DNA of 64,000 nt from a virus, in the IMG/VR virus record IMGVR_UViG_3300042484_001840, positions 81,043 through 145,042 of that record; one strand, written 5' to 3'. The translations under genes were made by a program, and so were the position numbers. Numbering within the stretch: the first letter of the stretch is position 1; each line of letters begins with the position of its first letter. Shown one piece after another: positions 11,500-18,983 of the stretch. The notes below the pieces were generated by a model. That model was not told the origin of the DNA. It searched no databases and saw only the letters and a list, made by a program, of their open reading frames with translations.

Positions 11500-11530
11500 T
11501 ATTTTCTCCTTAGTAGTGGTGACAGATATA

Positions 11531-11561
11531 AGTATACACCCGCCGAGTGTAGAAACTACAA
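11531..11561 (-). promoter_or_regulatory. promoter with TGTA-N5-TACA operator, wider spacing
   Basis: Minus strand: -10 TATACT (11531-11536). The TGTA-GTTTC-TACA repeat lies 2 bp further upstream than usual, so the best -35 is TTGTAG with a 19-bp spacer or GTAGTT with 17 bp. Confidence 0.65.
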
Positions 11562-11570
11562 CCATACGGT

Positions 11571-11584
11571 GTGTCTCTTGTCAC
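11571..11584. promoter_or_regulatory. 14-bp palindrome variant GTGTCTCTTGTCAC
   Basis: A relative of GTGNCAWWTGNCAC, upstream of the 11332 gene promoter and next to the SOS-box array. Confidence 0.5.
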
Positions 11585-11594
11585 ACTACCTAAC

Positions 11595-11730
11595 CGAACA
11601 GGTGTTCGCACGGAGACACCGAACAAGTGTTCCCCGAACGGGTGTTCGTACCGAACAAGTGTTCGCTTGATAAAAATACGCACCGACGCATAAAAATACA
11701 CCGAACAGGTGTTCTACGAACAGGTGTTCG
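11595..11730. promoter_or_regulatory. six SOS/LexA-box-like palindromes
   Basis: Six 14-bp sites of the form CGAAC-N4-GTTCG or one base off: 11595-11608, 11620-11633, 11635-11648, 11652-11665, 11702-11715 and 11717-11730. They match the Gram-positive/actinobacterial SOS box CGAACRNRYGTTYC. Sites 4 and 6 are each followed by CTTGATA or CTTGACA, possible -35 boxes (11667 and 11732). The array sits directly in front of the helicase gene. Confidence 0.75.
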
Positions 11731-11816
11731 CTTGACAAATGTAGCCACATTACGGAGGGAATGTGGACACAATAAAAGCACAGAACTAGAACCGATAGCC
11801 CCGCTAGACTAAAGAT

Positions 11817-13724
11817 ATGAATGGGCAACTAATACTAGGAACGGACACGCTTGTTGCCGTGTTCCCGTACGATAAGGCGCAAGTTGCGCGGATCAGAACC
11901 ATACGCGGGGCTGTATGGGACAACGCATCTAAAACATGGCGGATACCCCTTACTCAATTCTCCAAGGCAACAGAATTGGCGTTGGAACTCGGCTGGTGGA
12001 TTAGCCCCGAAGTAGCAATGCTGAACATACCCAGTGAACCCGTGGACATGATGACGGTGAACAGCAAAACCGTGAGGCTTTCGTTCTCGTTTGACCCAGT
12101 AAAAGTGCGTGCGGTTAAGCGGATACCAGGCATAACTTGGGACAAAAAGACGGCATCGTGGGAAGCCCCGCTCTCGTCACTATCGGAATGTGCTGACTGG
12201 GCGAAGCAGTTTGACATGGAAGTAAGCGAAGATACGCAGACGCAAATATCAGAAATAACCGAAACCAGGTCAAAACTGATTGAGCAGTCAAGGCAAACCG
12301 ATGCTGACCTTGAAGTGGCGGGACTACCACTGCTTCCGTACCAAAGAGCGGGCGTGAAGTACGCTGCTGAGGCACGCAGATGCTTCATTGCTGACGACAT
12401 GGGACTTGGTAAAACACTCCAAGCAATCGCAACTCTTGAGTATGTTATGGATAGTTACCCCGCAGTTGTTGTCTGCCCACCCACGCTGGTACTGAACTGG
12501 AAGAACGAGTACAACAAGTGGCTACCAGGTAGAAATGTTGTCACGGTGAAGAACCGAAGCGAATTCCCAGACGGGGCTTATGATGTTGTCGTTGTTGGTT
12601 ACTCAAACATCAACGCATGGGCGAACAAACTCCAAAAGCACCGAAGTTATGTGTTTGACGAGTCGCATTACTGCAAAAGTGCTGATGCGCAGCGCACGAA
12701 GGCTGCCATCAAGATGGCGAAGTCGGCACCGAAAGAAGGAATTGTTCTTTGTTTGACTGGTACGCCCGTAACCAACCGCCCCGCTGAATACGCCCCGCAG
12801 TTGGACATGCTTGGAAAACTTTCTGATTTTGGTGGCAAATGGGGCTTTTACCGACGATATTGCGCGGCTTTCCGAGACAGATTTGGGCAATGGAACATCT
12901 CAGGCAACTCCAACTTGGAAGAACTCAACGACAGACTCCGAGGAAACTGTTATATCCGAAGAACTAAGGACCAGGTACTGGAAGAACTCCCACCCGTGCG
13001 TCACAACACGATCCTGATTGAAGGAACTGATGCGGGGCTGAAGGAGTATCGCAAGGCGGAAAACGACATCGTAAAATATCTAATGGAGCGTGCACGGCAA
13101 ATCGCTGAAGAACTTGGTGAATCACCGAACTCCGCTGCTGTGCGAGCAAAAATGAGGGCAGAACGGAACGAACATTTGATTCGCATCGGCGTTCTTCGGA
13201 AGTTAGCCGCTAAAGCGAAGATGCCCGCTGTTATTGAATGGGTTGATGGGCGCATTGAAGCGGGGCAAAAGGTGGTTATCGCCGCTCACCACCGTGAAAT
13301 CGTTGATGAACTTGCTCAGAAGTATGGGAACATAAAGATTCAGGGAGGCATGGATGTCAATGATGTGGAAGCAAACAAGAAGATGTTTCAAGAGAAAAGT
13401 GTCACAGAAAGCCCCGTTATCGTTCTTTCCATCCAAGCAGCGAAAACAGGTCACACGCTGACCGCTTCTCAAGATGTTCTCTTCGTGGAACTTCCATGGA
13501 CACCGAGCGATGTGGATCAAACTTACTCAAGATGCCACCGACTGGGACAAAAGGGCAGTGTAACAGCAACTTATCTGCTTTGTCAAGGAACTGTTGATGA
13601 AAAAATCTACGATGTCATTGAGCAGAAGCGTGGAGTTGTGAACGCTGCGACTGAAGGAACCGAAGTGAGCGGGGCTGGTGGAGAATTGTTTGACCATTAC
13701 CTCCAACTGTCAATGAAATACTGA
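11817..13724 (+). CDS. SNF2-family DNA helicase/translocase with duplicated N-terminal HARP-like repeats
   Basis: A 635-residue superfamily 2 ATPase. Walker A motif DDMGLGKT is at about 193-200, the DESH box at 281-284 and TGTP at 314-317. The C-terminal lobe ends with SRCHRLGQKG (motif VI) and GTVDEKIYDVIEQKR. These are SNF2/SMARCAL1-type motifs for ATP-driven double-stranded DNA translocation, used in replication-fork remodelling or branch migration. Residues about 12-46 and 86-119 are two copies of an ipG-x-W-d...W module, like the HARP repeats in annealing helicases. The upstream SOS-box array suggests damage-linked control. ATG at 11817 has only a weak ribosome binding site. Confidence 0.9.
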   Translation: MNGQLILGTDTLVAVFPYDKAQVARIRTIRGAVWDNASKTWRIPLTQFSKATELALELGWWISPEVAMLNIPSEPVDMMTVNSKTVRLSFSFDPVKVRAVKRIPGITWDKKTASWEAPLSSLSECADWAKQFDMEVSEDTQTQISEITETRSKLIEQSRQTDADLEVAGLPLLPYQRAGVKYAAEARRCFIADDMGLGKTLQAIATLEYVMDSYPAVVVCPPTLVLNWKNEYNKWLPGRNVVTVKNRSEFPDGAYDVVVVGYSNINAWANKLQKHRSYVFDESHYCKSADAQRTKAAIKMAKSAPKEGIVLCLTGTPVTNRPAEYAPQLDMLGKLSDFGGKWGFYRRYCAAFRDRFGQWNISGNSNLEELNDRLRGNCYIRRTKDQVLEELPPVRHNTILIEGTDAGLKEYRKAENDIVKYLMERARQIAEELGESPNSAAVRAKMRAERNEHLIRIGVLRKLAAKAKMPAVIEWVDGRIEAGQKVVIAAHHREIVDELAQKYGNIKIQGGMDVNDVEANKKMFQEKSVTESPVIVLSIQAAKTGHTLTASQDVLFVELPWTPSDVDQTYSRCHRLGQKGSVTATYLLCQGTVDEKIYDVIEQKRGVVNAATEGTEVSGAGGELFDHYLQLSMKY

Positions 13725-13832
13725 AATCACCCCACCCGTAGTATTCATTTGATAAACTATAGGGGCACAGAAAAACTACTACTTGCTATCGGCGTATGCG
13801 CCTGACCTTATCCACCGAACAACGGAGCAAAA
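13725..13832. other. short non-coding spacer
   Basis: TTGATAAACTATAG near 13749 may be part of a promoter for the following lysozyme-like genes, but no clear pair of boxes is seen. Confidence 0.35.
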
Positions 13833-14384
13833 TTGAAACCATCAACTGTAGCGAAGCATTATCTAATACCAATTTCTATCATCGCAAGTGCCATCATATT
13901 CATCTCAAGTACATTTGGAAGTAATCCAAGTAATCAAACATCGGTCTCTATAACCCCAACAGAAACACCAACAACTACTAGCGTTTTGACAACCGAAGCC
14001 CCGTCAACTACTACGACAACGCTTCTTCCCCCGAACTGGACTCCACCGACATTGCCGTCTGATGTTCCATGTCAAGAGTGGACTCAAACAGCACTTGATG
14101 CTGGCTGGCATTGGGCGCTCCTACCCGACCTGCTCCGTATTGTATGGCGTGAATCTCGCTGTCAGAATGTGATTGAAGGTCACCCTCAATGGAATGGACA
14201 TGACCGAGGACCGCTTCAGATCAATCAGGTGTGGCTTGACGAGATTGAGGCGAAGTATGGCACTTGGGAAGTGGTTGACGATCCCCACTACAACTTTGCT
14301 TGGGCGTGGGAAATGTACATCTGGTTTGAGGCTAATCGTGGGTGTGGATTTGACCCGTGGTACAAAACACATTCGTGTAAGTGA
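13833..14384 (+). CDS. secreted or anchored lysozyme-like (SLT) cell-wall hydrolase, 183 aa
   Basis: The start is TTG at 13833 after ACGGAGCAAAA. Residues 10-30 form a signal or anchor helix. Residues 37-72 are a Thr/Ser/Pro stalk typical of actinobacterial surface proteins. The C-terminal domain has the lytic-transglycosylase pattern: VWRESRC, with the likely catalytic Glu, then GHDRGPLQINQVW. The protein should cut peptidoglycan outside the membrane, as endolysin or entry/exit hydrolase. It is the first of a tandem pair with a related gene. Confidence 0.8.
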   Translation: MKPSTVAKHYLIPISIIASAIIFISSTFGSNPSNQTSVSITPTETPTTTSVLTTEAPSTTTTTLLPPNWTPPTLPSDVPCQEWTQTALDAGWHWALLPDLLRIVWRESRCQNVIEGHPQWNGHDRGPLQINQVWLDEIEAKYGTWEVVDDPHYNFAWAWEMYIWFEANRGCGFDPWYKTHSCK

Positions 14385-14393
14385 GGAGCAAAA

Positions 14394-14906
14394 ATGAACA
14401 TATTCAACAAATGGATCATCGGAGTCACCCTCTCCTTCGCAGTCATCGGCGTTTCCTTATGCGGGACTGCGGACAACAAGGCAAATGCTGAAAAAATAGT
14501 TCCAGCAACAGCACCGATTGACCTTTCGGGAGTGAATTGGACTGAACTCGCTCGTTTTATGTATGGAAGATGCGGGGAATACCATGACCTCGCCATCGCA
14601 GTCGGCTGGACTGAAGCGCATTGGAAGAAGTTGAGTTTCGTCATGTACCGCGAGTCCCGCTGTAACACGATGTCGTTCAACAAGAAGGACCCAAACGGTG
14701 GAAGTCGTGGACTTATCCAGATCAACGGTTTCTGGTGTAAACCAAGCAAGTACAACAAATCTGGCTGGTTACAGGCGCAAGGAATACTTAACACTTGCGA
14801 GGATCTGTTCATTCCCGAAGTAAACCTCCGTGCGGGGCTAGCGATGTGGAACTACAGCCAACAGCGCAACAAGTGCGGCTGGCAGCCATGGGCAACACGG
14901 TGCTGA
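14394..14906 (+). CDS. secreted lysozyme-like (SLT) cell-wall hydrolase, 170 aa
   Basis: ATG at 14394 follows GAGGAGCAAAA, 9 bp after the previous stop. A signal peptide covers residues 1-33 (ends ANA-E). The domain has VMYRESRCNTMSF with the catalytic Glu, GGSRGLIQINGFW, and a Cys-rich end NKCGWQPWATRC that matches the preceding protein. It is a paralogue of the gene before it but lacks the Thr-rich stalk. The pair may differ in place or time of action. Confidence 0.8.
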   Translation: MNIFNKWIIGVTLSFAVIGVSLCGTADNKANAEKIVPATAPIDLSGVNWTELARFMYGRCGEYHDLAIAVGWTEAHWKKLSFVMYRESRCNTMSFNKKDPNGGSRGLIQINGFWCKPSKYNKSGWLQAQGILNTCEDLFIPEVNLRAGLAMWNYSQQRNKCGWQPWATRC

Positions 14907-14972
14907 CCCCATTGTTCTGATAAATCTAACGGAACACAAAAGTGCTGGTCAGAGGCTTTTTTGTCGTATGAC

Positions 14973-15001
14973 TTGCTTTAGATAAATCCATACGCTAGTA
15001 T
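14973..15001 (+). promoter_or_regulatory. promoter of the DUF932 gene
   Basis: TTGCTT (14973-14978), 17-bp spacer, TAGTAT (14996-15001). A T-run (near 14957) and a GGTCAG/CTGACC pair just upstream may form the terminator of the lysozyme genes. Confidence 0.6.
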
Positions 15002-15036
15002 TTCATATAAATCCAAACAGATACTAAGGAGAAATA

Positions 15037-16065
15037 ATGGCACATGAACTAGAAATGAAGGCAGACGGAACAGCGAAGTTCGCTTATTCGCTCAAGGGCG
15101 GTATCCCGTGGCATCGCCTCGGAGTCCCGCTTGAAGGTTTACAGACAGTAGACGCAATGCTCAAAGCATCGGAAGCCGACTACGAAGTAAAACTCACCAA
15201 AGTGGCGGCAGTTGATGATGATGGCAACTTCATTCTTGATGGCAATGGAAAGCCGATCATTATTGAAGATACCCGTGCCACTATCCGAGACAACGGAGAT
15301 GGAACGCTTGACGCACTTTCTTCAGTTGGAACTCGCTATGTGGTCAAACAGAACAGGGAAGTAGCAGAACGCGCGCTCGCAGTAGTCGGGGCTTCTGAGG
15401 GAGAGGCAGTTGTTGACACCGCTGGCGTTCTTCAGAACGGAAAGCGTTTCTTCATGACGCTTGACTTAGGATCACTCATCATTGATCCGATGGGTGTGAA
15501 TGACAAGATCGCTCGCTATCTCGTTGTATCCACGGGACATGACGGAGTGTGGCCAGTTCGCTACGCAAATACCGACATTCGTGCTGTTTGTAACAATACT
15601 GTTCGCCTTGGAATCAAGGAAGCAGAACGAGTGTTCGTGGCACGACATACAAAGAACATGGACTCAGCGTTTGACGATGCGAAGGAAGTCTTGCGCATCA
15701 GCGTTGACTGGGCGAAGAACTTCAAGGTCATGGCAGAAGAGATGCTGTCTATCGCAGTCCCGAAAGATTCAGGCAAGGTGGACAAGGTTCTCAACCGAGT
15801 CTTCCCCATCAAGAAAGATGAGACGGATCGCCAACGAACGAATCGTGAACGCACCAACATGATTATCCGTTCACTCTACGAATCGGACAAGAACGCTGGT
15901 GGTTTCGGACATAACGGCTGGAGTATGTACAACGCCATTGGCGAATACCTTGACCATCACCGAGACGCAGAGTTAGATGAGCGAGCATTTGCTTCACTTG
16001 ACGACAACTCATGGGTGACACGCATCAAGTTGGAAACCCAGCAGGCTGTTCTTTCACTAGTCTGA
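15037..16065 (+). CDS. DUF932 (TIGR03299) phage/plasmid-like protein, 342 aa
   Basis: ATG at 15037 follows CTAAGGAGAAATA. The N-terminal FAYSLKGGIPWHRLGVPLEG and the segment VWPVRYANTDIRAVCNNTVR mark the DUF932/TIGR03299 family. These proteins occur on phages and plasmids, and their exact reaction is not established to my knowledge. The length fits the family. The gene is alone between a promoter and a strong terminator and is well expressed by appearance. A role in DNA metabolism is plausible from neighbours but not shown. Confidence 0.85.
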   Translation: MAHELEMKADGTAKFAYSLKGGIPWHRLGVPLEGLQTVDAMLKASEADYEVKLTKVAAVDDDGNFILDGNGKPIIIEDTRATIRDNGDGTLDALSSVGTRYVVKQNREVAERALAVVGASEGEAVVDTAGVLQNGKRFFMTLDLGSLIIDPMGVNDKIARYLVVSTGHDGVWPVRYANTDIRAVCNNTVRLGIKEAERVFVARHTKNMDSAFDDAKEVLRISVDWAKNFKVMAEEMLSIAVPKDSGKVDKVLNRVFPIKKDETDRQRTNRERTNMIIRSLYESDKNAGGFGHNGWSMYNAIGEYLDHHRDAELDERAFASLDDNSWVTRIKLETQQAVLSLV

Positions 16066-16087
16066 CAAACATCAAAAATAGAGTCAT

Positions 16088-16119
16088 AATGGGGTGGGAC
16101 AAAATAGTCCCGCCCCATT
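16088..16119 (+). terminator. strong terminator hairpin
   Basis: AATGGGGTGGGAC (16088-16100), AAAATA loop, GTCCCGCCCCATT (16107-16119): a 13-bp stem with one G-T pair, followed by a T-rich stretch. Confidence 0.8.
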
Positions 16120-16134
16120 CTATTTGGAGAAAAA

Positions 16135-16500
16135 ATGAACTACGAAGGTATGGACCCTGACAAACTTCATAAAATAGTTCAATCCGCAATCAACCCGCTT
16201 GAGGTTTTTCGGAGGGCTTTCTGCCAACGAGTAGTTGAATCGGTGAACAGCCAATTCGGTGACGAAGGTTTGTACGACTTACTTCTTGGAATAGATGCAG
16301 TGGGCAACTTTGGTTCAGTAGTTGTTATCAACCGAGATGAAATAGATAACTATATGTTTTCAACATTCGGGACTTTTGACGAGTACATGTACGACAAAAT
16401 CGTCATGTCAGAAGAATGGGCGGACTTCTTGGGTCATGTTATGGCGGAAGCGGGCGCAACCTTAGGTAAAATCATTGACGACGCAATGGATAACGACTAA
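16135..16500 (+). CDS. hypothetical acidic phage protein, 121 aa
   Basis: ATG at 16135 follows TTGGAGAAAAA. The protein is helical and acidic (segments NPLEVFRRAFCQRVVESVNS and GTFDEYMYDKIVMSEEWADF). No domain is recognised. It sits directly after the DUF932 terminator and converges with the next minus-strand gene, the two stops overlapping by 4 bp. Confidence 0.65.
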   Translation: MNYEGMDPDKLHKIVQSAINPLEVFRRAFCQRVVESVNSQFGDEGLYDLLLGIDAVGNFGSVVVINRDEIDNYMFSTFGTFDEYMYDKIVMSEEWADFLGHVMAEAGATLGKIIDDAMDND

Positions 16501-16730
16501 CTCCAGCCGTTGATGGGGTGGAACTCAGCGTAAGCAGTGTTATCTGAGAACGCAGTAACTACTAATCCAAGTTCCGTAACGAGAAGGTCTGCGACTTGAC
16601 CGAAATGGTCCCGCATCACTTCTAAGTCAACATCTTCTCCGCCGTCATTCGCCAAATCAACGAGCAAATCACGAATGTAGTTTGTGATGAAAAGTTGAGC
16701 AGTATGAGTTTCTGAAATTTCTGAATTCAT
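16497..16730 (-). CDS. hypothetical phage protein, 77 aa
   Basis: ATG at 16730. The product is helical with acidic patches (TNYIRDLLVDLANDGGEDVD, then GQVADLLVTELGLVVTAF). There is no strong ribosome binding site. A TTGACA on the other strand (16732-16737) abuts the start, so expression control is shared with or opposed to ssb. Unknown function. Confidence 0.6.
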   Translation of the reverse strand: MNSEISETHTAQLFITNYIRDLLVDLANDGGEDVDLEVMRDHFGQVADLLVTELGLVVTAFSDNTAYAEFHPINGWS

Positions 16731-16731
16731 G

Positions 16732-16760
16732 TTGACAATCTAGCATGATGCTGGTAACCT
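16732..16760 (+). promoter_or_regulatory. probable ssb promoter
   Basis: TTGACA (16732-16737), 17-bp spacer, TAACCT (16755-16760). The -10 fits only TANNNT. Confidence 0.5.
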
Positions 16761-16801
16761 TGTCGGTAACAACCCCACAGGGGAACACGAGGAGAATACG
16801 A

Positions 16802-17263
16802 ATGTCAGCATCACCGACAACACTTACAGGAAACCTTGTTTCAGATCCCGAACTCAAGTTCTTGGATAATGGAACAGCGAAACTATCAGGCTCAATTGCC
16901 GTTGGTCACTATTGGACTGACGCATCGGGCGAAAAGCAAGAAAAGACTTCATTCATTGACTTCGTTGCTTGGCGTTACCTTGCCGACGACGCAGCACGAG
17001 TGTTGGAAAAGGGCGTTCGTATCATTGTTACGGGTCGCCTTGAACAGCGTTCGTGGGAACAAGACGGGGCTAAGCGAAGCAAGGTTGAACTTATCGCTGA
17101 CGACATCGCAGTCGCAGTGAAGTCAATTGAGTCGTTTGACCGTCGCCGTGCTGGTGAAAAGGGTGCTGTTGCGCCGAAGCCAGCCGCTGCTAGGCAGGCA
17201 CAACGCCCTGTACTTAAGGCGACACCAACGCAATCCGTAATGGAAGATGCCGAGCCATTCTGA
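16802..17263 (+). CDS. ssb: single-stranded DNA-binding protein
   Basis: The start is ATG at 16802 after CGAGGAGAATACGA. A longer frame from 16745 runs through the promoter. The OB-fold core begins LTGNLVSDPELKFLDNG and continues with TSFIDFVAWRYLADDAARVL and KGVRIIVTGRLEQRSWEQDG, the normal SSB sequence. A flexible Ala/Pro linker and the acidic tip DAEPF, which recruits partner proteins, follow. The length (153 aa) is usual. It coats single strands during phage replication and probably works with the primase-helicase and the SNF2 helicase. Confidence 0.95.
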   Translation: MSASPTTLTGNLVSDPELKFLDNGTAKLSGSIAVGHYWTDASGEKQEKTSFIDFVAWRYLADDAARVLEKGVRIIVTGRLEQRSWEQDGAKRSKVELIADDIAVAVKSIESFDRRRAGEKGAVAPKPAAARQAQRPVLKATPTQSVMEDAEPF

Positions 17264-17323
17264 GCGAATTCTCGTTCTTCATAGTGTGTCTACTAGGGAC
17301 ATACGCAGTAGTGAAATTGGTTG

Positions 17324-17353
17324 ATGGTCGGGGCAAGAAATAGCCCCGACCAT
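17324..17353. terminator. bidirectional terminator
   Basis: ATGGTCGGGGC (17324-17334) pairs with GCCCCGACCAT (17343-17353), between the 3' ends of ssb and the minus-strand 17353 gene. It overlaps the stop of the latter. Confidence 0.8.
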
Positions 17354-17571
17354 TACCATTTCTGATGTATGAATTCCCACACTTCAACTGGCACAGAGTC
17401 CTCGTAGTACGGATCAAGGATTGTACCGATGAGTTCCGAAGCAATGTCGGGTCTGACCATCGCAAGGAAGTTTGATATCGCCTGCCCTAGTCGTTGACTC
17501 TCCCTATTGCGTTCAAAGTAATCGGTTGAGTTACTAAGGAACTCTATGTAGTTCACTCTGTCCACTCCCAA
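17353..17571 (-). CDS. hypothetical phage protein, 72 aa
   Basis: ATG at 17571 lies 19 bp inside the 3' end of the upstream gene, so the two are likely translated together. The product is helical (EFLSNSTDYFERNRESQRLG, then SNFLAMVRPDIASELIGTIL) with an acidic, aromatic end. No family is recognised. Confidence 0.65.
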   Translation of the reverse strand: MGVDRVNYIEFLSNSTDYFERNRESQRLGQAISNFLAMVRPDIASELIGTILDPYYEDSVPVEVWEFIHQKW

Positions 17572-17816
17572 GTTCCGTTTTGGTGAAGCGTAGCATTTGA
17601 CGGAGCGTCACAGTTCTTGATGTCCACGAACATTTGCCCGTCGTTCTCCCAAGTAAAGTTAGCGTTGAGCACTACTGGGCAGGGATTGTCATTATCGGGG
17701 TCTACGATGTCTGCTAGGCGTGTTATACCAAGCATAGAGAATATTCCTAGTCCACCCCAAAAAGTGAAGCGGACTGCTGTGCGGATAGAGTAGTAGAGTG
17801 ATGTTTTAGTAGTCAT
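17553..17816 (-). CDS. membrane protein with extracytoplasmic domain, 87 aa
   Basis: The start is ATG at 17816, which lies 7 nt after the -10 box, so the transcript should be leaderless. A start further upstream would fall in the -10 and is rejected. Residues 18-38 form one transmembrane helix (FTFWGGLGIFSMLGITRLAD). The remaining part has two cysteines and reads as a small exposed domain. Function unknown; membrane-based exclusion is a guess. Confidence 0.7.
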   Translation of the reverse strand: MTTKTSLYYSIRTAVRFTFWGGLGIFSMLGITRLADIVDPDNDNPCPVVLNANFTWENDGQMFVDIKNCDAPSNATLHQNGTWEWTE

Positions 17817-17822
17817 AGTTAC

Positions 17823-17851
17823 ATTATACAAAACCTATCCATGAATGTCAA
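17823..17851 (-). promoter_or_regulatory. consensus promoter giving a leaderless mRNA
   Basis: TTGACA (17846-17851), 17-bp spacer, TATAAT (17823-17828), then GTAACT and the ATG. Transcription should begin at or next to the A of the start codon. Confidence 0.8.
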
Positions 17852-17859
17852 GGATTGTT

Positions 17860-18312
17860 ATGGCAGATAAGATAAACAAAAAATCAGCACCAAGACAGAA
17901 AATCTTAGGGATAGAACGGGAAGGCGCATGGGGAAGGGTTGAGTATCTCCATCGGTTGGCGTGCGGGCATACCGAGCGACGGAAGCGACCAGCGAAAACT
18001 GAGATTATCTCTTGTTCGTGGTGCGTGGTTGCGGAAGAGCAAACGGAAGTTCTACAGAGTTTCGCCACGAAGAGACCACAAAGCCCCGCTGAAGATGATG
18101 TTTTTGACAGAATGGGATCGCTGATTGCTGTTTCGGAAAGAGAAGTTTCCAAACTGAAGGCAGAAATTGCGTCTAAGTTTGATGTTCCTGTGGACTATGT
18201 TGATGTTGTCGTGGAAGACGATGACGGGACTCTTTCGGTTTCGTACGCAATTATCTTCTTGTCAGCGCAAGACATCAAGAACATTCTCGTGGACTCTAAA
18301 GAAAATACTTGA
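17860..18312 (+). CDS. phage protein with CGH...CxxC zinc motif, 150 aa
   Basis: ATG at 17860 follows AAGGATTGTT; an in-frame ATG at 17845 has no ribosome binding site. Residues 23-55 include a WGRVEYLHRLACGHTERRKR segment and SCSWC, a likely zinc site (Cys-His...Cys-Cys) seen in several phage proteins of unknown role. A helical linker and a beta-rich C-terminal domain (DVVVEDDDGTLSVSYAIIFL) follow. Its last bases overlap the -35 box of the next promoter. Confidence 0.7.
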   Translation: MADKINKKSAPRQKILGIEREGAWGRVEYLHRLACGHTERRKRPAKTEIISCSWCVVAEEQTEVLQSFATKRPQSPAEDDVFDRMGSLIAVSEREVSKLKAEIASKFDVPVDYVDVVVEDDDGTLSVSYAIIFLSAQDIKNILVDSKENT

Positions 18313-18337
18313 CATTCACCCACTCACTCAGTAGACT
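18309..18337 (+). promoter_or_regulatory. promoter overlapping the previous stop
   Basis: TTGACA (18309-18314), 17-bp spacer, TAGACT (18332-18337). It drives the lipoprotein operon. Confidence 0.75.
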
Positions 18338-18378
18338 ATGGCTAAAGTTACTACTAACAACAACAGAAAGATACAATC

Positions 18379-18795
18379 ATGAAGCGACTTATCCCAATTA
18401 TCATCGCCACCCTCGCACTTACTGCGTGTGGAACTAAAACCGTGTATGTCACCAGCACCGAAGCACCCGACACAACTGTAGAAGTTACCGAGACGACTGA
18501 TGCGCCAATTGCGACTCCTGCGCCTACAGTCCCGTCTTACACTTCAGAAGATGAATTCATCGCAGACATCTACAACGAAAACACTGGTCCCATCTACCTT
18601 GAAGACCAAGACCTGATTGACACAGGATATGCGGTTTGTGATGGTTTGCGTAGTGGTATGACTGGCTACGATGCACTTGATGCAATTGTCTCATCATCTG
18701 AAGGTGATACCGCTGTAGAGGAACTGCTTATCAATGTTACAGCATCGGCGGTTGTGAACTTCTGCCCTGAGCAGGCATACAAGTTCGGAGAATGA
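18379..18795 (+). CDS. lipoprotein with DUF732-like domain, 138 aa
   Basis: ATG at 18379. The signal peptide ends in the lipobox LTAC, so Cys17 should be lipid-modified and the protein anchored outside the membrane. A Thr/Pro linker is followed by a domain with CDGLRSGMTGYDAL, then AVVNFCPEQ. This two-Cys pattern is that of the DUF732 fold of mycobacterial exported proteins. Phage lipoproteins often block superinfection at the cell surface; that role is inferred. A related lipoprotein lies two genes on. Confidence 0.8.
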   Translation: MKRLIPIIIATLALTACGTKTVYVTSTEAPDTTVEVTETTDAPIATPAPTVPSYTSEDEFIADIYNENTGPIYLEDQDLIDTGYAVCDGLRSGMTGYDALDAIVSSSEGDTAVEELLINVTASAVVNFCPEQAYKFGE

Positions 18796-18796
18796 T

Positions 18797-18982
18797 ATGA
18801 CCAATAGAGACACTTACGACATTTTGTCATACGAAGAAGAACAGAAGCAATCAAAAAGCGGGACTAACATTCAGATCAACACCCTGATTGACGCAATGAT
18901 TGATGCGGAGAAGTGTTTATTCCGTAACAAAGACGAAAACCTAATGCCTGTCAGTGAACAAGAATACAAATTAGGAGAATGA
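18797..18982 (+). CDS. small hydrophilic protein between two lipoproteins, 61 aa
   Basis: ATG at 18797, one base after the previous stop, following GGAGAATGAT. It is highly charged (EEEQKQSKSG, EKCLFRNKDENL), probably helical, and ends YKLGE. It is co-transcribed with both lipoproteins. The C-terminal YKLGE resembles the YKFGE end of the first lipoprotein, which may be a duplication trace. Function unknown. Confidence 0.65.
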   Translation: MTNRDTYDILSYEEEQKQSKSGTNIQINTLIDAMIDAEKCLFRNKDENLMPVSEQEYKLGE

Positions 18983-18983
18983 A

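Noticed and set aside
11590-11828. Overlapping minus-strand frames with repeated HLFG and SVRTP segments
   Set aside because: They are read-through of the six CGAAC-N4-GTTCG sites; they have no ribosome binding site and pattern repeats follow the palindromes, not codons.
15500-15862. Arg/Ser-rich plus-strand frame inside the DUF932 gene
   Set aside because: It is an out-of-frame shadow of a clearly conserved protein.
18338-18382. 14-codon leader ORF whose TGA overlaps the lipoprotein ATG
   Set aside because: Its ATG begins directly after the -10 box, so transcription should start downstream of it.
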